Assembly: GCF_000744705.1 (NCBI RefSeq)
Contig: NZ_JQML01000001.1
Span: 7,388,017-7,452,016, forward strand
Direction of reading: 5' to 3'
Origin: Streptacidiphilus albus JL83
GTDB taxonomy: Bacteria > Actinomycetota > Actinomycetes > Streptomycetales > Streptomycetaceae
DNA length: 64,000 nt
Positions 52,479 through 60,122 of the stretch are shown piece by piece. A program made the translations under genes and the position numbers. The notes beneath the pieces are model-generated. The model saw only the letters and a list, made by a program, of their open reading frames with translations. It searched no databases and had not been told where the DNA came from. Each line of letters opens with the position of its first letter. Positions within the stretch are counted from its first letter, which is position 1.

Positions 52479-53891
52479 TCAGCCACGGTCTGCTCCTCCG
52501 GCCGGGGCACCCTGGTCGTTGGGGGTCACTGCGGAGGGGCGGTCGGCGCGGCAGCGGGCCAGTTCGCCCGTGGTGAGCGGGCCGGTGCGCTGGTAGACCT
52601 TGTCCGCGATCTGCGGGGAGGGGTAGTCCAGGACTGTGTAGAGCCGCCAGTCCAGGTTGGGGTCGGTCGGGGCGGGGTTGGAAGTGAACCAGCCCTCGGT
52701 GCGCTGCCGTCCGCCCTGGGTCTCGAACCAGGAGGCCTCGCCGGGATGGACCACCTCTTTGACGGTGCGTTCGGTGGAGGGGCTCCAGGCGGGGGTGGTG
52801 CCGGTGCCGGTGGTGAACTGCTGGTTCATGTTGGAGGCGGCAGCGGTGGCACTGACCGGTGGCAGCCCGGCGGCGGCCGGGAGGTCGCTGATCGTGCGCC
52901 CACCGGTCTTCAGCGGCCGCTCGCGGTCCAGCGTGGCCCGGGTGCAGTTGATGTAGGTCTCATCTGCCTGCCGGGCGGGCTCGTAGTAGGAGAAGGAGTA
53001 GTCGTCCAGCGGGGTGAAGCTGCACCGGGTCGCGTTCGTCGCGCATTCGGTCACGGCCTGGCTGACGGGGCGTGCGTCGTTGCCCCTGAAGGCGACCGAG
53101 GGCGGCAGCGCGCCGGAGCGGATGGTCTTGTCCACCGGAGGCTCCACCTGGACCGCTTTCAGATTGGCGACCAGCGGACCGCACTGCCCGCCGTTCGTTC
53201 CGGTGCCGTTGGCCCCGCCGTTCGGGGTCGCCGGGACGGTGGACACGAAGGTGAGCAGCGGCTCGTACTCGTCCGCGGTGAAGGTGTAGCTGCGTCCGGT
53301 GCGCCACACGCCCCTCTTGGTCGTGCCGAACTCCTTGTCCGGGTCCGGCTCGGTCAGCTCGCTCTGGACGGTGCCGCCGGAGCCCTGGACCGTGTAGGTC
53401 TGGCCCTGTTCGACCGAGCGCGCTGGGCAGAAGGAGTTGGTACCGGGGCTGTCGTCGAAGGTGAGGGTCACCCTGGCTCCGGGGCGCACGCCGCGCAGCC
53501 GCTGCTTGAAGGCGTAGTCGGGACCCGACTGCCGCAGCATCACGGCGTTCTTCCTGGCCGGGTTGCCCCAGTTGGGGCCGGCGTAGCGCCAGACGCCCTG
53601 GGCGGTTCCGGTGCCGTTGTTGGCGGAGGTCGAACCCACCGACCAGCCCGTGGGACTGGTGGTGCTGCTCGCCGTGAACGCGGGGAGGCTGAAGTCGCCG
53701 TTGACCAGGACGACTTCGGTCGGCTGTTGCCGCTGCTGGGTAGTGTGCTGAGCGAAGGCGGGGCAGGCGGGCAGGGCGGCCAGGCCCAGGCACAGGGCAG
53801 CCACGAGGGGTCGTCGCAAGGCGGCACGGTTCACGGTCGGCTTCTCCGGAGTAACGGCGGCGGGGGACTGTTGCGGGGCGTGGCTGGTCAC
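52479..53891 (-). CDS. Secreted two-domain protein: jelly-roll-like lectin module plus Cys-rich module
   Basis: 470 residues; ATG 53891 overlaps the upstream gene stop (ATGA). The signal/anchor region spans LRRPLVAALCLGLAALPACP. Residues 60-250 look like a carbohydrate-binding jelly roll (VLVNGDFSLPAFTASSTTSP, GWSVGST, AFKQRLRGVRPGARVTLTFD, LTFVSTVP). From residue 280 a second module carries Cys283, Cys290 and Cys316, the last in INCT. The identical C-X6-C-X25-C spacing is found in the next-upstream protein (Cys63, Cys70, Cys96, in VNCT). Function unknown; probably surface or extracellular binding. Confidence 0.7.
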   Translation of the reverse strand: MTSHAPQQSPAAVTPEKPTVNRAALRRPLVAALCLGLAALPACPAFAQHTTQQRQQPTEVVLVNGDFSLPAFTASSTTSPTGWSVGSTSANNGTGTAQGVWRYAGPNWGNPARKNAVMLRQSGPDYAFKQRLRGVRPGARVTLTFDDSPGTNSFCPARSVEQGQTYTVQGSGGTVQSELTEPDPDKEFGTTKRGVWRTGRSYTFTADEYEPLLTFVSTVPATPNGGANGTGTNGGQCGPLVANLKAVQVEPPVDKTIRSGALPPSVAFRGNDARPVSQAVTECATNATRCSFTPLDDYSFSYYEPARQADETYINCTRATLDRERPLKTGGRTISDLPAAAGLPPVSATAAASNMNQQFTTGTGTTPAWSPSTERTVKEVVHPGEASWFETQGGRQRTEGWFTSNPAPTDPNLDWRLYTVLDYPSPQIADKVYQRTGPLTTGELARCRADRPSAVTPNDQGAPAGGADRG

Positions 53892-54862
53892 GGGCGGCCG
53901 CCCGCGAGCGCGACGCGCTGCGTCAATCGGGAACCTGCGGGCAGTCCCGCGGGCAGCTCGACCAGGCCGGTCCGGGCGCTGGCCCGCAGGACGGGCACGC
54001 CGCGGGTCGGCGGGGGAGTGGTGTCGTCGGCGCCGTTCCTGCCGCCGGGCCGCAGCCGCATGCAGGTGGTGCCCGGTACGGTGTAGGTCTCGGCGACGAA
54101 GGTGCTGTTGTTGACGCTGGAGGGACCGTCGACGAAGACGTTCCGCACCCCGAGCCCGTTGCCGGCGAAGATGCCCCCGGCGATCCGCTGCATGGCGGCG
54201 CTGGCCCCGAACATGAGCGCGTCGCCGGGCAGCACGGTGACCTGGTAGCTGGTGGACTCCGTCTGCTGGGTCGACCAGGTCTTGTTGTAGGCCAGCTTGA
54301 ACGCCCCCTGGAACGCGGCGCTCAGTGACGCCGTACCGGTCAGCGTGCCGCTGCCATTGACCCCGCCCTTCGCGTTGACCTCCGCGCTGGGGCCCTTCGA
54401 CTGGTCCGGGGTCTTGAAGTTCCCGCCCGCCTCGCCGGTCACCCCGGCTGTCACGGCCGCGCTTCCGGTCAGCTGGCCGTTGACCGTGATCTGGCCCGTG
54501 ATCTCGCCGCCGAGGTTGTCGGAGCTGCTGACCTGCAGGTCGACCTGCCGGGTGAGCGTGATCGGGTTGCTGGTGCAGTTGACCACCGCATTGCCCAAGG
54601 ACTTGACGGCGGTGAGGTACTCGCTCGACGCGGACCGGTCGATCGCGAAGCGGCAGGCGCCCGCATGTCCGGCACAGTAGTCGGTCACCACCTGGGCCGA
54701 GGACAGCGGCTTACCGCCCTCGTAGGCCTGGGCGATCGGCACGGCAGGGGCGTCGCCGGTGACTGCGGGGTCGGCGGTCGCGGTGGCAGCCGGGCCGCAG
54801 AGCGCGACCGACGCGGCAGCGGCGAGGGCGAGGAGCCGGCGGTTCAGAGTCGTCGGGGTCAT
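53888..54862 (-). CDS. Secreted beta-pore-former-like (ETX/MTX2/aerolysin-type) protein
   Basis: 324 residues; ATG 54862 overlaps the upstream stop. A Sec signal ends at ATATADPA. An N-terminal module has C63-X6-C70-X25-C96 (CAGHAGACRF, VNCTSNPITL). Residues 105-245 alternate Ser/Thr with hydrophobics in long strands (VDLQVSSSDNLGGEITGQIT, GSAAVTAGVTGEAGGNFKT, LTGTASLSAAFQGAFKLAYN), then STSYQVTVLPGDALMFGASA. This pattern is seen in aerolysin-fold toxins of the ETX/MTX2 group. The fold assignment is an inference from pattern only. Confidence 0.6.
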   Translation of the reverse strand: MTPTTLNRRLLALAAAASVALCGPAATATADPAVTGDAPAVPIAQAYEGGKPLSSAQVVTDYCAGHAGACRFAIDRSASSEYLTAVKSLGNAVVNCTSNPITLTRQVDLQVSSSDNLGGEITGQITVNGQLTGSAAVTAGVTGEAGGNFKTPDQSKGPSAEVNAKGGVNGSGTLTGTASLSAAFQGAFKLAYNKTWSTQQTESTSYQVTVLPGDALMFGASAAMQRIAGGIFAGNGLGVRNVFVDGPSSVNNSTFVAETYTVPGTTCMRLRPGGRNGADDTTPPPTRGVPVLRASARTGLVELPAGLPAGSRLTQRVALAGGRP

Positions 54863-55410
54863 CAGTGCATCAGCTCGCAGACACGGGTCGGCTCGTCGGG
54901 GGCATCGGAGGGGGCCAGCCCGGGGGGCAGCTGAGCAGCGAAGTCCCCGCAGGCGCCACCGACTGCCGCTTGGGCGTTGCCGGAAGGAGCCGGGTGCTCG
55001 GCGTCGAGCTGCTGCTGGGCCTTGGCCATGCCGTCCTTCTGCTCCTTGCCGTCCCCGGCGAGGTCATCCATGCACTGCTTCGAGGTGGGCGGGCACTTGG
55101 CGGCCTGGTCCTTGGCAGCGGCGATGTCCTCCTTGGACTGCGCCTCGTCCTTGGTCACCTGCTCCTTGCCCGCGTCGACGTCATCGCGGTCCTTGGAGGA
55201 AGCGGGACACGGCTGCGCCCCGCCTCCCGGACACGGCGACTCGCTCGGCGACGCCGAGGCGGTGGCGGCCACGGCGGGTGCCGCGTTGCGGGTGTGGACC
55301 GCGCTCACCGCGACGGCCTGGGGGACGGTGAGCACTACGCCGATGGCCCCGGAGAGGGCGCAGGCGGCTACGAGCACGGCAGCTCCGGGCGTGACACGGA
55401 TACGTGACAT
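54862..55410 (-). CDS. Secreted small Cys-containing, charged helical protein
   Basis: 182 residues from ATG 55410; TTG 55419 with GAGAGG upstream is an alternative. The first 35 residues are a signal or anchor (VLVAACALSGAIGVVLTV). Next comes a Ser/Pro/Ala segment, then a highly charged region (KDRDDVDAGKEQVTKDEAQ, KEDIAAAKDQAAKC) with coiled-coil character, and six Cys in the mature part. First gene of the operon; the DNA before it is unusually AT-rich (55441-55500), a probable promoter. Function unknown. Confidence 0.7.
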   Translation of the reverse strand: MSRIRVTPGAAVLVAACALSGAIGVVLTVPQAVAVSAVHTRNAAPAVAATASASPSESPCPGGGAQPCPASSKDRDDVDAGKEQVTKDEAQSKEDIAAAKDQAAKCPPTSKQCMDDLAGDGKEQKDGMAKAQQQLDAEHPAPSGNAQAAVGGACGDFAAQLPPGLAPSDAPDEPTRVCELMH

Positions 55411-55575
55411 GCGAAACAAGGGTCCTCTCTATGCGAATCAAAGAGCTTGCTTCTCACGTATCGGTCATATTTGGATCAGATTATGCAGATCATCACAAGA
55501 TTCACGCCGATGGCGAGGCGAGGCCAGGTGGGATTGGGGCGAGGTTGCGCCTGCCGATAAACCCATCCGTGCAGG

Positions 55576-55780
55576 TCAGGCTGTTTGTAGGTACTCATGA
55601 AGGGTGCCGCCGAGTCGGTCGTGTCGGCGTATGTCGAGGCGTGTCGGTTGGCTTGGTTCGGTGATGGGTGCGGGGAGGGCGCGTAGCGGCGCTGCCTGGT
55701 CCATGGCCAGGTGGGACCGGTGGGCGTTGTGGTGGGTTTCGAATTGGGTGTGGCTCGAGCCACACCCATGCGGGTTGCTC
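55576..55780 (-). pseudogene. rve transposase, C-terminal fragment
   Basis: Reads QFETHHNAHRSHLAMDQAAP, then LRALPAPITEPSQPTRLDIR and RHDRLGGTLHEYLQTA. This is the C-terminal end of the same transposase family as at 35360 and 59040. The catalytic core is absent. It lies 21 bp past the end of the TIR-STAND gene. Confidence 0.75.
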
Positions 55781-55801
55781 CGGGAGGGCGATATTGGGGT
55801 G

Positions 55802-57961
55802 TCAGCCCTGCTTGAGCGCGGGGGTGCCCAGGTCGGCGCCGGAGATGGCTGCGAGTCGGGTGACGACGGCACCCATTGGAGCGCTGAGTCCGGTCAGGGC
55901 GTCGCGGAGTCCCTGTGCCTGTTCCCAGTCCTGCTCGTGGCGGAGCGGGGGGACACTTTCCGGGCGGGCGGCCTCGTGGGCGGTGAGTGCGGGGTGCCAG
56001 CGGCTGAGGAAGGGCCGGAGGGTCTGGTTGAGGAGTTCGTCGGCCAGTGCGTGAACGCTGGGAGTCTCCTCCGAGCGGGAGGGCGCTGCGAGCCCGATGT
56101 TGTACTGGCGCAGGGTGGACCGGGTGAAGGCGAACAGGCTGTGGAGTGAGGCCAGGGCCTCGCGCAGGCTCCCGGTGCCGGGTTCGAGCTGCTGGATACC
56201 GATGCGCAGGACGAGCTCGGTCTGCAGGTCGAACGCGGCCATGCGTTCCAGATCGCTGTGGGCGGCCCGGTGCTGGTCCGGCATCTGCAGCTCCCTTCGG
56301 GGACCGGTGGCGCGGGGACGCGGCGCTGAGACCCTGTCCAGGGTAGCGGCCCGGTCCCCGCGAAGGGCGCGGATGGCACCAAGGCGCAGCGCCTGCGCAC
56401 GGGCGGGGTCCGGGTCGTGCCGTTGGAGGGCGTGTGCGGTCACGGCGGGCACCCGGTAGAGCACGTGCGGGCCGTACGCGGGCACGGGCTCGACCAGGTG
56501 CAGAGTGCGCAGCAGCGCGATGCCGGCCTTCGTGCGCCTCATGGCGATGGCAACCGAGCCGGGTTCGGCCGAGGCGATGGCGTCGGCGACCAGGGCGCTG
56601 TCGAACTCGTCGGGTGAAAGCGCGCTGCCGATACGCAGCACGTCCAGGGCCGGCGGCCCGGCCAGCAGGGCGTCGCAGGTCAGAGCGGCGGTGACCTGGA
56701 GAGGCCAGTCGGTGGGGGTGGAGTGGTCGGACGCCGCGGTGTCCAGCACCGAGGAAGCGGGCGTGTGGAAGGCCGCCAGCAGGTCGCCGAAGGAGTGGTG
56801 CTGGGCGGCGGAGCCGAGCAGGTCCAGCGCCAGCGGGTGGCCGCCCAGGTCGTGGGCCAGTTGCCCGGCGGCGTGCTGCTCGGCGCTGCCCTCCGGTTCG
56901 TGGCGCGTCGTCAGCAGGCTGTAGGAGGCGTCCCGGGGCAAGGGCAGGACCTCGAGCGGGGCGGCGAGGGCGCTGTAGCGCAGGGTCCTGGTGGTGATCA
57001 GGGTACGGCCGCCCGGATGCGGCGCGCACAGGCCGTTGACCTGGCGGCTGTCCAGATCGCCGGGCAGGCCGTCCACCACCCACAGGAACGGCTCGCGCAG
57101 CCGTCCCAGGGCTTCGCCCACCGCGCCGGACAACGCGGAGAGCTGTGCGCCGCTGTCCATGCGCAGTCCCAGCTCCTCGGCGACGGCCCGCAACTGGTCG
57201 GCGAACAGGCCCAGGACGGCACCGGCCGACCCGTCGCCCCGGTCCTGTCCGGTGGCACCACGGCGTCCGTCGAGTGAGAACCAGTACACGCCGGCCGGGA
57301 ACGCCCCGGCGAACCGCAGCGCGTACTCCTGGGCCAGGAGCGTCTTTCCGATCCCCGCCGGACCGCGGAGCTGCGCCGCCACGGGCGCTGTGCGATCGGC
57401 GACCAGGGGCGCCGCGTGGCTGTTCAGGGCGCTGTGGATGTGCCACAGCTCTGCTGTGCGGCCGGTGAAGGACGCGGCGGGCAGTGGGCGTGGGCCCGGG
57501 GACCAGGTGGTCGCCCCGCTGGCGGACAGCAGCGGCAGGCTGTCGGACAGGGCGGCGACGTACGCCTCCACCTCGGCCGCGAACGCCCTGAACTGGGCCG
57601 GGGACGACGGCAGTGGCCAGTGGCGCGAGTCCCGCAGCTCGATGGGGTGGATGTGACCACTCCCGCGCTCGGGGTTGACGATCAGCACCCGGCGCCGCGG
57701 GTCGCCCTCGTGCCAGCCCGCCAGGTAGGCGGTCGTCAACTCCCATTGACAGGCCGGGCGGTGGGGATAGCCGGCCGAGTAGTACGCCAGGAGCACTTTG
57801 GAGCGCGCCATCTCCCTGCGGATGGTCGAGCTGATCGGCCCGAAGCCCGGAATGGCGGCGTGGTCCACGAACACCCGTAGCCCCGCCGCTTCGAGAGCGG
57901 CGACCAGCGGCTCGACGCGTCCGAGATCGGCACGGCTGTAACTGAGGAACACGTCCCACAT
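55802..57961 (-). CDS. TIR-STAND (NLR-like) immune-type protein with C-terminal sensor domain
   Basis: 719 residues from ATG 57961 (GGGAG upstream); the open frame continues upstream to 58624 but runs antisense to the neighbour. Domains: TIR at 1-140 (MWDVFLSYSRADLGRVEPL; catalytic-type Glu74 in CQWELTTAY). Linker to a STAND NTPase: P-loop GPAGIGKT (200-207), Walker B LWVVDGLP (293-300), LITTRT (321-326) and GGHPLALDLLG (373-383). A helical middle region follows, then a C-terminal domain at 575-710. That last domain is plainly related to the whole standalone protein encoded divergently at 58076. Expected role: oligomerise on sensing a trigger and consume NAD+ through the TIR domain, an anti-phage abortive mechanism. 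Trigger unknown. Confidence 0.88.
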   Translation of the reverse strand: MWDVFLSYSRADLGRVEPLVAALEAAGLRVFVDHAAIPGFGPISSTIRREMARSKVLLAYYSAGYPHRPACQWELTTAYLAGWHEGDPRRRVLIVNPERGSGHIHPIELRDSRHWPLPSSPAQFRAFAAEVEAYVAALSDSLPLLSASGATTWSPGPRPLPAASFTGRTAELWHIHSALNSHAAPLVADRTAPVAAQLRGPAGIGKTLLAQEYALRFAGAFPAGVYWFSLDGRRGATGQDRGDGSAGAVLGLFADQLRAVAEELGLRMDSGAQLSALSGAVGEALGRLREPFLWVVDGLPGDLDSRQVNGLCAPHPGGRTLITTRTLRYSALAAPLEVLPLPRDASYSLLTTRHEPEGSAEQHAAGQLAHDLGGHPLALDLLGSAAQHHSFGDLLAAFHTPASSVLDTAASDHSTPTDWPLQVTAALTCDALLAGPPALDVLRIGSALSPDEFDSALVADAIASAEPGSVAIAMRRTKAGIALLRTLHLVEPVPAYGPHVLYRVPAVTAHALQRHDPDPARAQALRLGAIRALRGDRAATLDRVSAPRPRATGPRRELQMPDQHRAAHSDLERMAAFDLQTELVLRIGIQQLEPGTGSLREALASLHSLFAFTRSTLRQYNIGLAAPSRSEETPSVHALADELLNQTLRPFLSRWHPALTAHEAARPESVPPLRHEQDWEQAQGLRDALTGLSAPMGAVVTRLAAISGADLGTPALKQG

Positions 57962-58075
57962 CTCGCGCTCTCCCGCGCTCGCGCCTTCTCCTGGAATACT
58001 GCAGGACGTTCCGCACAACACACCGCTGCACGGTGGGGCTGCTCTACCATACTCTGGGGTCACTGAAGGGGGATC

Positions 58076-58642
58076 ATGCGCCGCGCCAGGACAGCGAAAC
58101 CCAAACAGTTCACCGTCAAACTCGCAGTACCGCTCTTCGGCGAGGTCAGCGGCGTATGGGAGCCCGTGGACGCGGAGCGCCGCGCGGCCTGGGAGCTGTA
58201 CGTCGAGCTCGCCACGCGGATATCCGTGGTCGACCTCGCTCCCGATGAGGGGCTGCTGCGCGAGGCGCTGAGCTCCCTGTACAGCCTCTTCGGCATCACG
58301 CGCGGCATACTGCGCAGCTACGGGCCGGACGTGGCACCCCGTCGGGGACCGGGTTACGTCAGCTTCGGCATCCTCGCGGTGACCGTCCTCAACGGTGCCC
58401 TGCGCCCGCTCCTGGCGACCTGGCACCCACGGCTCGTGGCCTACGAGGCGACCAGGCGCGAGGGGGCAGACCCGGTCGCACACGAGCGACAGTGGGCGCA
58501 GGCCGCGTCGCTGAGGAGTGAACTCGATGCCGTGCGTCGCTCGCTCACCCAGCTGGCGAACGCCCTTGCAGAAGTCGCTGGAGCAGGTGACCTGATGCCG
58601 CACGCCACGGTCACTGAACCTCAAAACACCGGGGGGGGGTGA
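58076..58642 (+). CDS. Standalone paralogue of the TIR-STAND C-terminal domain
   Basis: 188 residues from ATG 58076, with GAAGGGGGA upstream; 114 bp from the divergent TIR-STAND start. Residues 38-174 align collinearly with TIR-STAND residues 575-710. LREALSSLYSLFGITRGILR corresponds to LREALASLHSLFAFTRSTLR, and LRPLLATWHPRLVAYEATR to LRPFLSRWHPALTAHEAAR; both then have an HE-x2-W-x-QA-x3-LR block. No catalytic motif is seen. It could be a competitor, an inhibitor or a co-sensor that pairs with the C-terminal domain. The last codons contain a run of nine G (58631-58639), so the C-terminus is open to slippage. Not recognised as a named family. Confidence 0.85.
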   Translation: MRRARTAKPKQFTVKLAVPLFGEVSGVWEPVDAERRAAWELYVELATRISVVDLAPDEGLLREALSSLYSLFGITRGILRSYGPDVAPRRGPGYVSFGILAVTVLNGALRPLLATWHPRLVAYEATRREGADPVAHERQWAQAASLRSELDAVRRSLTQLANALAEVAGAGDLMPHATVTEPQNTGGG

Positions 58643-59039
58643 CCGGATGACGATTGTCGCGGCGAGCGGCCATGCCGCGAGGCGGTGCCCGAATCAGGTA
58701 GGCGCGGCCGATTATCCGATGTTCGGGCAGGTCGACCGTGTGAGAGGTGCGCACGGCCGACGGGACAGGCACCGAACCATGGGCAGGCCGCCGTCCAAGC
58801 CACAGTTGGTGGTTTCACGCCTTGTCTGACTCCTGGCCCGCGGAGGAGTCCGCGCCCGCTCGTCTGGTGCGTACTCTGCGTGCGCCTACTACCATCCGTC
58901 GGAACATGGCTTTGGGGGCGGCCGCCGAGGACCAGGACGGAGCCTGAGCCGCAGCCGTGGTCATCGGAGCGCTCACCGCAACTACACCTGGCAGCGCACC
59001 AGTCGACCTCGTAGGTGTCATGAACCCCGTCCATGCTGG
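58643..59039. other. No gene recognised
   Basis: 397 bp between the standalone sensor gene and a transposase relic. No open frame with a recognisable domain; no repeats noted. Confidence 0.4.
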
Positions 59040-59605
59040 TCAGGCCGCGTATTGGTACTCGTGCAGGGTGCCGCCGAGTCGATCTCTTCGTCGGACGTTC
59101 AGCTGGTCCAATTGGACCACTTCGGTGATCGGTTGGGGGAGCGCGCGTAGTGGTGCGGCGGAGTTCAGGGCGCGGTGGGGTCGGTGGTTGTTGAAGAACT
59201 GCTCGTACTCGCGGAGTGGTGCAGGAGATGCGCGTGGTTCCAGATCAAGGATCGGTCCAGAAGTTCGGTCCGGCAGGAGCTGATCCACCGTTCCATGATC
59301 GAGTTCATGCGTGGCATCCGGACCCCGGTTTTCATTGTCTCGATGCCCTCGTCGGCGAGGAGGGCATCGAGGGTGGCGGGATAGCGGGCGTCGCGGTCCC
59401 GGGTCAGGTACTTCACGCGTACGTCGGCGTCTTGGAGGTCCATGGCGAGGTTGCGTCCGACTTGGGTCACCCACTGCGCCGTGGGGTGGGCGGTGACGCC
59501 GAGGAGGCGGATGCGCCGTGAGGCGTGTTCGATCGCGGCCAGGACCGTGAGACGGGCCCCGGTCAGGGCGAAGAAGGAGTGCGAGGCCTCGCACCGGCCG
59601 GCGCA
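59040..59605 (-). pseudogene. rve transposase relic with frameshift and lost N-terminus
   Basis: Upper part: LTVLAAIEHASRRIRLLGVT, VKYLTRDRDARYPATLDALL, MPRMNSIMERWISSCRTELL, DRSLIWNHAHLLHH. A frame change near 59215 leads to LREYEQFFNNHRPHRALNSA and RRRDRLGGTLHEYQYAA. The N-terminal third and first catalytic Asp are missing. Same family as 35360 and 55576. Confidence 0.8.
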
Positions 59606-59647
59606 CATGGTGTTCAGTCGAGAGGAACGAGAGGAAGGGCAGCAGTG

Positions 59648-59983
59648 ATGGAGCACAGCCGCTGGAAGCTGGCGCGCGAGCGCAGGTTTACCGAGGGCTA
59701 CACCGAGTCGCCCGAGGTCGAGCAGGGGCGCCAGGAGCACCGCCTGGCCATGGAACTGGCCAAGGTCGTCTACGACCGCCGCATCGAACTGGGATTGTCG
59801 CAGTCCGAGCTGGCCGCCCGTGCCGGGCTGACCCAGGGCAAGATCTCCCGGATCGAAGGCTCCGACGCCGTCCCCACCCTGCCGCTGCTCGCCAAGCTGA
59901 CCAAGGGCCTGAACGCCTCCCTGAACATCGCCATCGACGTCGACGACGCGAGGGTCACGCTCTCCGCACACAAGGCCGCGTGA
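59648..59983 (+). CDS. XRE-family regulator, HigA-like antitoxin without a visible toxin
   Basis: 111 residues from ATG 59648. The HTH_3 domain lies at about 44-98 (LGLSQSELAARAGLTQGKIS, EGSDAVPTLPLLAKLTKGLN). The N-terminal 30 residues (WKLARERRFTEGYTESPEVE) resemble HigA-type antitoxins encoded after a HigB toxin. The toxin gene should lie upstream, but that position is occupied by the transposase relic. It is probably an orphan left by insertion and loss, or a solitary regulator. Confidence 0.8.
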   Translation: MEHSRWKLARERRFTEGYTESPEVEQGRQEHRLAMELAKVVYDRRIELGLSQSELAARAGLTQGKISRIEGSDAVPTLPLLAKLTKGLNASLNIAIDVDDARVTLSAHKAA

Positions 59984-60122
59984 CCTGTGGGGTTCAATGA
60001 CCCTGCTGGTGCGTTGAGCTGGGGATGTGCTGTGGCGTCGTACTCGTCGAGCAGTCCGCCAGGGTCCCCGAAGCCGGTTGAAGAGGCCCCGGTGGCTGGC
60101 CGCCGGGGCCTCGGCGTTCGGT

